Below are positions 50,758-60,906 of a stretch of DNA of 64,000 nt, piece after piece. The DNA is from Carallia brachiata (lineage: Eukaryota; Streptophyta; Magnoliopsida; Malpighiales; Rhizophoraceae), in assembly GCA_021464245.1 (NCBI GenBank), contig JADCRB010000043.1, positions 5,818,466 to 5,882,465 of the forward strand, written 5' to 3'. Within the stretch, counting starts at the first letter, position 1, and each line of letters opens with the position of its first letter. Below the pieces are notes generated by a model that saw nothing but the letters and a program-made list of their open reading frames with translations, searched no databases and was not told where the DNA came from. The translations under genes and the position numbers were made by a program.

Positions 50758-50830
50758 ACGGTTTGCGGATTGGTTGCAATTTTTTTCTCAAAACCGTCTA
50801 ATCCGACCCGCGAACACCCCTACACACACC

Positions 50831-51268
50831 TTACTGGATCAAACATTATATGTCCGAGAATTTAAAATTTTATAAGTCGGACTCAAAGAACAGTGTAAGC
50901 ATTTCGTCAATAAAATAAAATTTGCGCATTAATTTTTTATTTTCTAAATGAAAGATAATTTTTACAACAAAAATTGAAAGCTATTTTTATTGTAAATGTT
51001 ATCATTCTAAATTATTCGTCCTTATTAAAAAAATTATCAGTCTTTTGTATTTAAGATATCAATTGAGACACAAAAATTAGAACATATATTAGTGCTCTTC
51101 ATCAAAATAGTCGAACAAATTCCTAGTTAACTGCGCAAAATTGAAGAAAGAGATAGTAGAGATTATCTGATTTTGTTTTTCTTTTGGGCAAGTGAAAATT
51201 TGTTCATTATCAAAAAAAAAAAAAACTTGAAATACAAGATGACTGTTTTCCGATTACGAAAAATCATT
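50831..51268. other. intergenic sequence, block B
   Basis: Matches block A in two pieces (2,410-2,580 and 5,130-5,440). No gene. Confidence 0.7.
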
Positions 51269-51470
51269 TCAAGCAAATTTCAGAATAACTAACACGCCAC
51301 CCACAATCACCACTAACACAAGAAGGCCGACAAAACCAAATCCCATCAGAGGATTAATGGTCAACTATCCTGCATAACCCTAGTTACTTACCCCTCTACA
51401 TTTGACTTCAAACTGTGCATACTTCTTTAATTTGTAGAAATCTATTAACTCCATCTTTTGGAAAATTCTT
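51269..51470 (-). pseudogene. remnant of a small membrane-protein gene, block B
   Basis: The hydrophobic 28-codon tail and TGA stop (51,269-51,355) are preserved with three substitutions relative to block A. The upstream FYKLKKYA block is also present (about 51,415-51,450). The middle part (SPQVSMAFHK to NSFIQS) is deleted, and the two parts are separated by a TAG. Confidence 0.45.
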
Positions 51471-52167
51471 TTTTCCACCAAAAATGAATAGATGTATAAC
51501 CAACTGCTTAAAATATATGAAAAAACCGTCTCAGATGTGTAGTAATCTGTTAAAAAATTAAATAGCGCCTTGCTACACATTCAAAACAACAGTTGTTTTA
51601 TACATTTTAAGCTAGTGGTAATTCACATGCAATAATTTTTGCCAAAAAAATTGGAATTTTTTAAAAAATAATATTTTAACATAAATGACGTCATGTGAAT
51701 TTTACCAAGGCGAAAGTCTCTCTCCATGCTCCTAACCCAAATCTATATTTAAAAATCTGAAAAAACTTTTTGGCAACGTAATTAGTGGCCTCTCTTAAAG
51801 ATAGAATGGTTGCCCATATCAATCTATAAGGATATAATAGGTCCCAATATCAGCCTGGAAAGTTAGAAACAAAAGGGGAGGAGGGGCCAGCCCCTGACCC
51901 ACAATGCATTGCGAGTAAAAGAATGGAATCCGTGGGACTCGGTATATATTATGTGGATCCTTGTCTAACCCTTATTTATTTTTCGTGTCTTTATAATAAA
52001 ATTATTTAGAATTATAAGAGGCAAATACGAGATTTCTAAGGGTCCAGAAGAATATTTGGTGCGGAATAAAACAAAATTTTAGAAGGTTTGGGCAGGCATA
52101 AATTCCTGGGCTTCTCTTACATCCATCCATGTCTCCATACATAAGTTCTCATGCCCGCATTCACTTA

Positions 52168-52608
52168 CAGGGTGTTTAGTTCATAGATTTTTAACTAGAG
52201 ATTAAGAATGAGAATGAGTAATTCTCATTCCTAATATTGGGAAGGGACGATCTCATTCTCACTCTATTATATATGGGAATGGGATTTTTCCATATATATC
52301 AATCACTCATTCCCCTCTTCTCCTAAGTAATTTCATTCTCATTCATTTTTTTTGTTTTACATACACACACATATCTTTGAAAAAGATTCAAATAATTATA
52401 AATATAATAAAATATATTATGATAAAGACTAATTTTATATGTATAATAATAAAGATAATAATATAATAATGATTATAATAATAAATAATTAAATTATGCA
52501 TTATAATGGCATTAAGTATTTTTAAAAAGATAACAATTGAACTATTTATAATAATAATTATAATAATAGTAATTACATTTTTAGAAAATATTAATATAAA
52601 ATATATGT

Positions 52609-52656
<48 letters not shown>

Positions 52657-53000
52657 CATAAAATTCATATTGTTATTATTACTACTACTAGTAGATTAAT
52701 TCTTGATGGAAATATATTTATAATTTTATTTTGATAGTAGTTTTAATATTTTTATTTTTGTTATTATATTTTTTTCATAATTTTAATTTACAATTATTTT
52801 TTTAATTTTAATAACATTTCTCTTCTATTGTATTTGATATTAATTCTGATTCCGAATTGAAAAAAATAGTTATAAAGGGAATACGATTCCAATTTTTGGG
52901 CAAATTAAACATATTTTAAAATTTCCTATTCCGTTTCTAATTTCACTTGATTTTCATTCCCATTCGAATTTCAATCCCGAACCATGAACTAGACAGCCCC
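52168..53000. mobile_element. Harbinger-like non-autonomous element, block B
   Basis: Same element as 8,230-9,102. Left end CAGGGTGTTTAGTTCATAG, right end read inward AGGGGCTGTCTAGTTCATGG, flanked by TTA at 52,165-52,167 and 53,001-53,003. An (ATA)n/(ATT)n inverted run lies at about 52,610-52,655. No transposase. Confidence 0.65.
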
Positions 53001-54316
53001 TTAGTGTTTTATGGCCATTGAAGCATTTTTTGCAACCTTTTTTTATATATATTTTAACGTTTGTTTTGCTTTGTATAACATATTTGACATTTACCGTTGG
53101 GTTTTGGATTCATAGCTTTGGCAGGCTGCTTTTTCCATCTATGTTTCTCTTTCTGTATTCCTTTGTTATAAAAAATTCACCGTCGTAATTTAGTAGTTAA
53201 AAAATTTATTTATATTTCACGAGTTTGACTTTCTATCAAAGCGTTTAGTGGGATTAAAAGTATGCTTAATCCTATTTATTGTAAAAGTAACTGATGACAT
53301 TTACTAAGCACTAAAAAGTATGCTCTTCTGTGAGTTCAGTGTAACGGTCTAACTTACTATACGTCACACTCAAGCAATCTTCCTTACCATAGGGGTGCTG
53401 CCTCTGTTTTTCCCCTTCTCTTTTTTCCTCCATTTATGTTTCTCTAGTTAAATTTTGGGCATTTTATTTTGCTTCCTTTGTGATAATGTAGCTTGTTTGA
53501 TTGATCAAACTAGCTGTTATAATTTTGTGAAGATCAGTGGTCAGATTTGAAACAATTTGAATTTTTTATTCACTGGTTTGAATTTTGTGTTTGTTCTAGT
53601 TCTTAGTTCAAAATTGTAATGATGTACTCTTTTCGAAACACCTTTATATAATGAAGTTTTATAATTAATAAATTATTAAGAGTGAGAGAAGTCAATTTTG
53701 ACTCTCCTCTCTGTAGTACAATGCAGCAAATTTCTTTCTTCTCATCTTTCTCCACTACATGTTTCACTTTCTGGTTTAGATTGGTTTCTAAACCCGCCTA
53801 AAAGCATCACCCATTTGCGGTTGATCATTTTAAATAGGTGAGGCTTTGAGGTGGATCCTAATGGTTTGTTTTGTGCTCAAGATAGTTAAAAAATATATCA
53901 GATTCTTCTGCATTATTTATTTTATTTTTAGCACCAATCAAAATTATTCATCTCGTGTAGCAATTTTACAATTAATGCCAAAAGCTCATCTAGAGATCAA
54001 TCCAGGTGTGCCTCATTCTGGTTCATCTCTTGCATTTTCATGACATCAATTTTAGCTTTAGCAACTCTTTTCCAAATAGGTGCTCCATTCTGCAACCTCT
54101 TGGCTTAAACTTATGTATACATGCCTGCAAAGGAAACTTCCTTTTTTTTTTTTTTTTTTTGTTGGAGTTGTAAGTGATCAGTCTAAAGCAAAATATAAAA
54201 CTCCCGCATGGAAAGTTTGAGCAATATTCAAGTAACATATAAGTGTACACTTAAGATCCACATTCTAATTTTAAAGTTTTTGTAAAAAAGTGAGATCAAT
54301 TGTCTACTTTATCGTC

Positions 54317-54820
54317 TAAGATGCACGGATACGAGATACGGACATAATATAATACGGATACTACGACACAGAAATTTTAAGAAAATTAAGACACATAGTC
54401 ACGGACACAACGTGTACACAACTATAAAATATATTAAATATTATATATATGTATAAATATAATTTAAATATATTTTTAATAAATTTAAAATTTTTTCTAC
54501 ATATAATTCATAATAATAATTATTATGAAATTTTATGATATAATTTATAGTTTGTTCACAATTTAAAAAAAATACTATATATGTGTGTACATATATATTG
54601 TGTGTGTGTAATATATAAAATAAAATCTAACAAGTGCATTAAATGTATCCGATACGTGAATTGAAGTGTCTGACACACGTATTCGAATTTTTTTTATTTT
54701 TTTGTTGGACACATTTCGGAGTGTCTAACACGTATCTGAAGAATGTCAAGTGAATATCGTATCAAATACGTGTGTCCAAATATGAACACTTATCATTTTA
54801 AAAGTATCCGTGTATCCTAA
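54317..54820. mobile_element. MULE-like non-autonomous element, block B
   Basis: Same element as 10,406-10,972. Starts TAAGATGCACGGATACG and ends GTGTATCCTAA. Flanked by TTTATCGTC and TTTATCATT. Confidence 0.55.
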
Positions 54821-56011
54821 TTTATCATTCTTTGATTTTGTGCTTATGACGTGGGGAGTCAATCTCGAAACTTGAAGTTCAGATATGTAAAAAGTCGAGT
54901 TTAGAGCACAAAAAAAATGCAAAACATCATATGTGTCTACATATTCTACAATAACATTACGAACTCACGAATTTTACATATGCCAAAAATTCAACATGAT
55001 GCCAAAAAAAAAAAAAAAGATATTAAGGAGCCCGTCAACAATGAATGCAGCCATTAAAAAAGTTAAAAGTCCGCGTGGGTTGTCAGTAGCTGTGTATCGT
55101 TCAGCTTTCAACTTTATGCTGATCCCACGTGGGTTAAGCCTACTGGTCAAATTATTAAGAATCCCAGTGCAGTGGCATCTCTTATGAAGTGCGTGCAATC
55201 TATGTGGAATAACATTGCCGACTGGCATGATTACATGCCTTCCCTAACTGCACTTGGCCTCCAATTAGCTAATAATCTAAGCATGTACAAGTTACACTGA
55301 GGCCCACCCTTCAAAGCATATTTCCGAGATTTCCATACTATGGGATCTGAAAAAAGGTCAAACGGCATAATCTTACACTTTCTTTTTTGTATTTTTGTCA
55401 TACATGTTGTTTCTATGCTTAGCATGTATAAGTTGCTTTCATATAATAACTCTCTTGACAAAAAGAACTGAATGAGATCTGCGGCAGTCGTTAGGAGTCA
55501 AAAAATTCTACGGAAAATTTTCCCACAGAAAATAAAAGAAACCTTAATTTCACTGAATTTATGAAGAGTAGACAGCTAAAAACAGACAAATTCAGAAAAG
55601 GGAAAAATTTGGTGGGCATACGATTTTTTCTTATTGTGTTCGTACGCGTTTTTTATACAACTGCAACGATAAAAAGTGATATAAAAAGTATTATTATTTT
55701 TTTGTTTCACATTTTTTCCTTATGGTTATACAAAAAACATCCGTAGTTATACAAAAAAATTACGTGTGAACGCAGTAAAAAAGAATCATATGCCTATGCA
55801 ATGAAACTCGAAAAGAAAAAAGAATCCACAATTCTGTGTGAACAGCTTCCCAATTAACAAATATTATCTAAGACTAAGCTAATCCGCTCGTCCTCTGCAA
55901 CAAATATTTCACAAACTTTGTCTTGAGCAAACAAACTTTTCACGATGAAATTCATCACAAGAAAAATCTCTACTTGTAAGCACTCGCTAATCAGAAAAAA
56001 CAATTCAATGG

Positions 56012-56940
56012 CTAGAAAGTCGCAAGAGACGCCAACACTGCAAATATGATGCCAATTGCAACTCGACGAGGTGAGTATCTCCTAACACCTGCTGTCAAGC
56101 AACGTAAAGCAATTCTAATTACTATCATTAACAGAGATCAGCCCGAGATTCGCACCAATGAGAAATAATGTAACCAGAGAATTAACGTTACAAACCTTCA
56201 TTTGTAGGGATGGTGTAGTTGAAATAGAACTGGTAGTCATGGTACCACATGCTACAACTCGAGCCATAAATCTCCCATCCGCTTTTGTTTTCAACAGTGG
56301 TTCTAAAAGTTGCCAGTTGATCAACCAAGCACTTCCTGCAGTCACTCACGCTGATATCTCTAGTGCATTGAGCCATTCCATACCTCTTCCCGTATTGTCC
56401 AGCATCCAAAACTTGAGTCTGAAACATAAAGGGCTGGTTTGGAGTCGTCGAAGCAAGCTGGGACATAAGGTCCAATCCTTTCGAGACCACGTTCGGATCA
56501 TCGAAATCAGTATCATTAGCTATGGCCGCTGCAGATTGATCCAGGGTACCGAAAAAGCTAACATTTGAATACCGCAAAAAGCACCATCTCAACCAAATCG
56601 TACCGTTTATGCTATCCGCACAGCCACGAACCATGGTAATGTTCCTGATGCAATCTGCACAGTCTAAACTAGAAAGGTCACCTCTGCATTGTGCAAGGCC
56701 ATGAATCAAATGATTGCCATCTCCTATTATTCTGTAGAAGGCATCGTTTATAGGCACATTTTCAGTGAACAAATTTATCAGATTTTGGACATCAGCTTGA
56801 TATCCGCTGTCCAATGTGGTGTTATCAAAACCTGAACACTGGTGACCAACAACCTCATTAACATCAGCAAAGCAAGGCTTCCACAGCAACATTAAGGTTG
56901 ATACTACAAACACCATCACTTGAAAATTGAACATATCCAT
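56012..56940 (-). CDS. DUF26 (cysteine-rich repeat) secreted or membrane-attached protein
   Basis: Two exons: 56,196-56,940 and 56,012-56,091 (minus strand), giving 274 residues. Start MDMFNFQ at 56,940 is chosen over an upstream in-frame ATG because it begins a signal peptide (residues 1-25). Two DUF26 domains follow, with C85/C94/C97 and C192/C201/C204 in the C-x8-C-x2-C pattern. Exon 2 encodes a short hydrophobic end (VAIGIIFAVLASLATF) directly at the stop. There is no cytosolic tail and no kinase. The architecture fits a cysteine-rich repeat secretory protein or a PDLP relative. The tail could be a GPI signal or a minimal anchor. Such proteins act in the apoplast or at plasmodesmata. It is the intact version of the truncated block A copy. 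The frame is fully open, and it is the best-supported functional gene here. Confidence 0.9.
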
Positions 56941-56995
56941 CTTTTGCAATTCTAGGTGAAGAGCCCGTGAATTTGCTGCCCTGTGCTTGATCCTG

Positions 56996-57008
56996 TATAT
57001 AAAGATCA
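56996..57008 (-). promoter_or_regulatory. possible TATA box of the DUF26 gene
   Basis: On the minus strand CTTTATATACAGG lies about 60 bp upstream of the chosen ATG, a plausible TATA distance for a short leader. No other support. Confidence 0.4.
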
Positions 57009-57239
57009 TGAGACGCAACTTTAACTGCTCTAGTTGGCGGCGTATTCCTCCATCCAACCTGTTCCCTCTCCTACTACCAGATTATCAATTCCTTTAACCG
57101 GAATATATATATATATATGGATTATTTGGATTAGACTTTCGTTGAATATTGCAGTTAACAATCAATAAAACTTATGCCAATTTGACCCAGATGCGTGTGC
57201 TGATCAAGTCAATTGTCCTTACAAAAAGCTCCAATTAAA

Positions 57240-57572
57240 GCAACTTGGTTATTTAGTATAAATAAATGTTAGTGGGCACGGTGATTTTTGTACCGAATTA
57301 TGTGCCGAATGAAACTGAAACTATTATTTTTGAAATTAGAATTGATATTTTTGAACCAGTTGTTATTTTTACATTTCAAAAATATCAGTCGCAATTTCAA
57401 AAATAACAACTGCGATTTCGTTCGGCACAAAATTTCGGGACAAAAGTCCCGGGACACGTAATTACATTCATTTAGTATTGCCTTAGACCTATGTGCTTGA
57501 AAACATCAAAACTAGCAACTTGGTTATTTGGTATTGCCTTAGACCTATGTGCTTGAAAGCATCAAAACTAGA
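57240..57572. repeat. 62-bp tandem duplication split by the MITE
   Basis: The unit AGCAACTTGGTTATTT-GTATTGCCTTAGACCTATGTGCTTGAAA-CATCAAAACT occurs twice. The first copy is interrupted by the MITE after GTA and the second (about 57,510-57,571) is intact. Confidence 0.85.
57259..57474. mobile_element. 216-bp MITE in a tandem duplication
   Basis: Nearly the whole element is an imperfect inverted repeat: left TAAATAAATGTTAGTGGGCACGG, right read inward TAAATGAATGTAATTACGTGT, with further matching blocks GTGCCGAA and TTATTTTTGAAATT toward the centre. Flanked by GTA at 57,256-57,258 and 57,475-57,477. A neighbouring copy of the target sequence (about 57,525) lacks the insertion. Confidence 0.8.
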
Positions 57573-58439
57573 GTCAAATAAAGCTAGCCAGTTCCTTGAG
57601 GAAGATCCATTGATGACCTTATAACATCATCCAACCTCTGACAAAAGATGAATCTTTCAAGATTGCACTACTGGTTTTGGAAGTTTCAAGTATTAGCAAG
57701 AACCAATCAGCTAATGACACATTGATCATCATCATTTATTTTTTTATTTGTAGTTCCGTGGGAGGCCGAATGACTCGAACACAAGACCACATGTTCCAAC
57801 GAAGTGTCCGACTAATTATGCTCGAAACATAAGAGCAACCATTATCATTTACGACTTTTTTTTTTTTCTTTTTTGCAGATGTTAATCGCACATAATTGTG
57901 GACTAATCAGATATTGTTATTTTGACCCTCAACTTATGTCAGAAGAAACGTGTTGATTTTCTGATTGGACAAAAGTCAGAAGAATCGTGTTGAACCTCAA
58001 TTGAATGTTGTGCCAATTTTTAGGTCGAGATTGTTATGCCAATTTTGGATAGGAATCAGCCAGCAGATTAATATAAACAATATAGGCAAAAATGAGCTAA
58101 GCCTAAGCATCTGTTAATCTATTCAAATGGGCTTAAGCAAAATCAAGACGACCTAAATGAGACTTAAAAAACAAACAAGGTAGTGACTTGTTATAAAATA
58201 TAATGTTATAGAGTTATCTAAACTCTTAATCTCGTATACAACGATAAAATTAGTCTCTTAAAAAAAAAAACAAACAAACAAACCAAAAAACAAAACACTA
58301 GATATGAGTGACAAGAGACCACAAGACAAAACAATAAAATGATAAAGAATCAGAGCCAACATTTATTTACGATAAAAAGCAAATTGTCTTTATAATCTTC
58401 TACAGATGGAAGAATTGCAATACAGATTTTGTAGAATAT
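57573..58439. other. intergenic sequence
   Basis: No gene or element recognised. An A/C-rich run lies at about 58,260-58,295. Confidence 0.6.
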
Positions 58440-59741
58440 TTTAAATATAGATGAATTTATTTAAATTCAGAAAATATTTACACAATTTTCATTCTTGTAC
58501 CCTCTGGTTTTTCGTGAACCTGTCTGACCATAATCAAATATGCAAACCTCCCAAAACAAAAACATCAAGCTTGGTCATAATGCATGCTATCCAGTTACAA
58601 GGAAAAAAGGTAGCCCCAATACAAAGCACCTTATAGCCATCACGAGCACTATGCACCAACTGTGATATTTCTACAAAAACATCCTGCTGAGAAGCGTCAT
58701 GACTGAAAACCTTCTCAAATATTAAAGGATATTTCTGCCCTGCTAACAAGTAGCATTAAATTAAGTATATGAGTAGCTTTTGCTCATGTAGAACTTTCCC
58801 AACACAATATCAGAGTTCAGGGCAAGTGAATTAGTAAAGGAGCTTCTTTTGCTCGTAAAGACATCTACTAGGCCGAATCTCGAGGTCAGTGGGTCACAAC
58901 TCAAAGGACAGCTCAATGATTGCATTTAACAGATAGGAAAATGTAGAAAAGAGTTAGAGCATTTTCAGATTAACTAGCTCACACAAACAGAAAAGCATAC
59001 CGCTTTGCATCAAGTCAATGCCACGGCCCAGAGACTCAATTGCAGCAGGATAAGTTATTACTGGTGCTTACGTTCCAGCACCATCATCTGGTAATAAGGG
59101 ACGCACTCTGCAGAAAACACATATGTTGCCCTTTAGTTCCGGCAATAACATACGTCTTGTGTATCATATCTAATAATATATATTCTCCGTATGTGTGTGC
59201 GTGTGTGGCTCCATGAGCAAAGTCATCATGAACTGGTGCGGCGCATTCATAACATGTTGGGAAAAGAGAATTACCAAGATGGTATTGTGCAATTATTTCC
59301 TTAACTTTTCTCCTTCCAATAATTGATGTTATCTGTCAGCAAGACGCTTCTGTTGTTCACATATGGTTCTTCTTTGCTCTTCATACTCTGTCCTAGTTTC
59401 CGAAGCAGATAAATCAGCCACCTGAAGAAAAGCTTACAAACATCAAATGAGGGGACAAAATATCGGATACCTACTGAACTGTATAAGCATGTTCACGCAA
59501 GACCACGTCACAAAGCATGAAAGTTCATTTATACATCCTACAATCTGAACAATTTAACCATCACCTTTAATTTCTCAATTGCAGCAACTAGTCGATGCTC
59601 CAATAAGTGTATTTGCTCCCTTTGAGAAGAACACATCTCCTGCAACAGAAGGCCTCCGAGAAAGATTTCTAAGCACAAATTAATGAAATTTATAATCCAT
59701 AAAGGAAATTAATTTGTTGTAAGTAATAAAAACACACATAC

Positions 59742-59772
<31 letters not shown>

Positions 59773-60490
59773 AGGAAGAGGGAGAATGAAAGAAAATCAT
59801 AACGTCCCACACTCCGCCCTTACCAGACTTACATTCTGCTAATTACATTGTAAAATTCTGCGTCATTTGTTCTCACGCTAAATGTCAAAAGAATAGACAA
59901 TACAAATAATTGCCTTATCTTTTAAATTCAGAGACTGGAATTAACTTTGCATTGGGTTAAATGAGTTTGAGAAGATCAATCAATTGTGATGTAGACCACC
60001 CAAAAAAAAATGATTACCAGCATCAGTACATTTTTTCTCTGAAGTCTCCAAAGCCAATCGAAGCTTTTCTTCTTCTGCTAAATGGCCTTCATCTCTTTTC
60101 TGGAACCATCTAATGCAAAGCTTAAGCCTAGCATTAAATTTACTCATTAAGTCCAAATTACACTGCAAAATCAAACACCAAAACTGCTAAATTTCTCCCA
60201 AAAAAAAAAAAAAAACCCAACAAAAGTTTATATATTAGTAACAATGAAAGTCATTTGAATAGAAGTTTACCTTGTGATCATATTTCTTAGTTTAGGCCTC
60301 CCATTCACCAATGCCTCCTTAGTGTACTCCACAGTACTGCACTCAGAACCCTCATTGCAACCCATCTCACTTGAAGTTGCGACATCCTGCTTCCTATTAA
60401 CTGACCCAACGGTTTCTAGTCCACAGCAGCCGCCGAAAATCCAGCCCTTCCAGCCCCAATTTTTCTCCGTTTATCCAGTGACATGCCATT
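58440..60490 (-). pseudogene. kinesin-14 (ATK/KATA type) pseudogene
   Basis: Exon remnants in order on the minus strand: an N-terminal region (about 60,270-60,490) with DKRRKIGAGRAGFSA and a KQDVATSSEMG block; stalk start (about 60,027-60,165) with LKLCIRWFQ and ALETSEKKCTDA; further coiled-coil pieces (about 59,576-59,640 and 59,330-59,421, REQIHLLEHRLVAAIEKLK, ADLSASETRTEYEEQRR); and the C-terminal motor. The motor has VFCRVRPLLPDDGAGT then a TAA (about 59,001-59,140), then a [20 protein letters not shown] exon (58,637-58,748). The P-loop is GQTGSRKT instead of GQTGSGKT (about 58,500-58,560). A stop in the N-terminal exon, the TAA, the damaged nucleotide-binding loop and the missing rest of the motor show it is dead. 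The family drives minus-end-directed spindle movement. Confidence 0.85.
59747..59772. repeat. (TG)n microsatellite
   Basis: About 13 TG units in an intron of the kinesin pseudogene. Confidence 0.95.
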
Positions 60491-60906
60491 AACACCATCC
60501 TTCTACTACAAAGCCATTTCCAAAGGACAAAAAAAAGGCCAAATTACTCCGATTGCAACTCCAAATCAACACAAAAAGACCTAGAATTTGGACTATGAGA
60601 GCAACAAAATTACAAAACCGAAAGTTACACTAAGAATTTCTCTGCGAAGACAAGAATTTGCAATTATCCAAAACAAAATTTAAAAGAAAATTCATATTAA
60701 ATGTTCCTTTTGGATCAGACGAAACATACTATGGAACAAGGAAAAAAAAATCAGCGTCTGAAACATTCCTTTGCAATCTTTTCTTTCGACTTTTTCTTGG
60801 AAGCCAAACAGAAGATGCAAATCCACAAGAAAATGTGTGAAACAGAGACTTAGCGCAGACGGACTTTGAGTTCAGCTGTAAAACAATTCATCACAAACTA
60901 AATCAT
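60491..60906. other. intergenic sequence between kinesin remnant and PPR gene
   Basis: A-rich on the + strand. Probably the 3' untranslated region of the PPR gene and the upstream region of the kinesin remnant. Nothing else seen. Confidence 0.5.

Larger units (their letters stand above)
46042..50822 (+). mobile_element. hAT transposon, full length
   Basis: 4,781 bp with a perfect 8-bp target duplication CACACACC (46,034-46,041 and 50,823-50,830). Short imperfect terminal inverted repeats: TAGGGCTGTTCAAAAACCG, and from the right TAGGGGTGTTCGCGGGTCGG. Subterminal regions are packed with AACCGNCC and CCAATCCGC motifs, the presumed transposase binding sites. The interior encodes a BED-finger hAT transposase, now frameshifted. 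Block A has the empty site near 2,410, so the insertion is younger than the duplication. It shares ends with the 11,288-12,209 element. Confidence 0.95.
51471..56011. other. block B intergenic sequence
   Basis: Base-for-base counterpart of block A about 5,760-12,870, without the 5,789-7,547 and 11,288-12,209 insertions. No gene seen. Extra sequence without a block A match occurs at about 55,590-55,830. Harbinger-like and MULE-like elements in it are listed separately. Confidence 0.7.
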
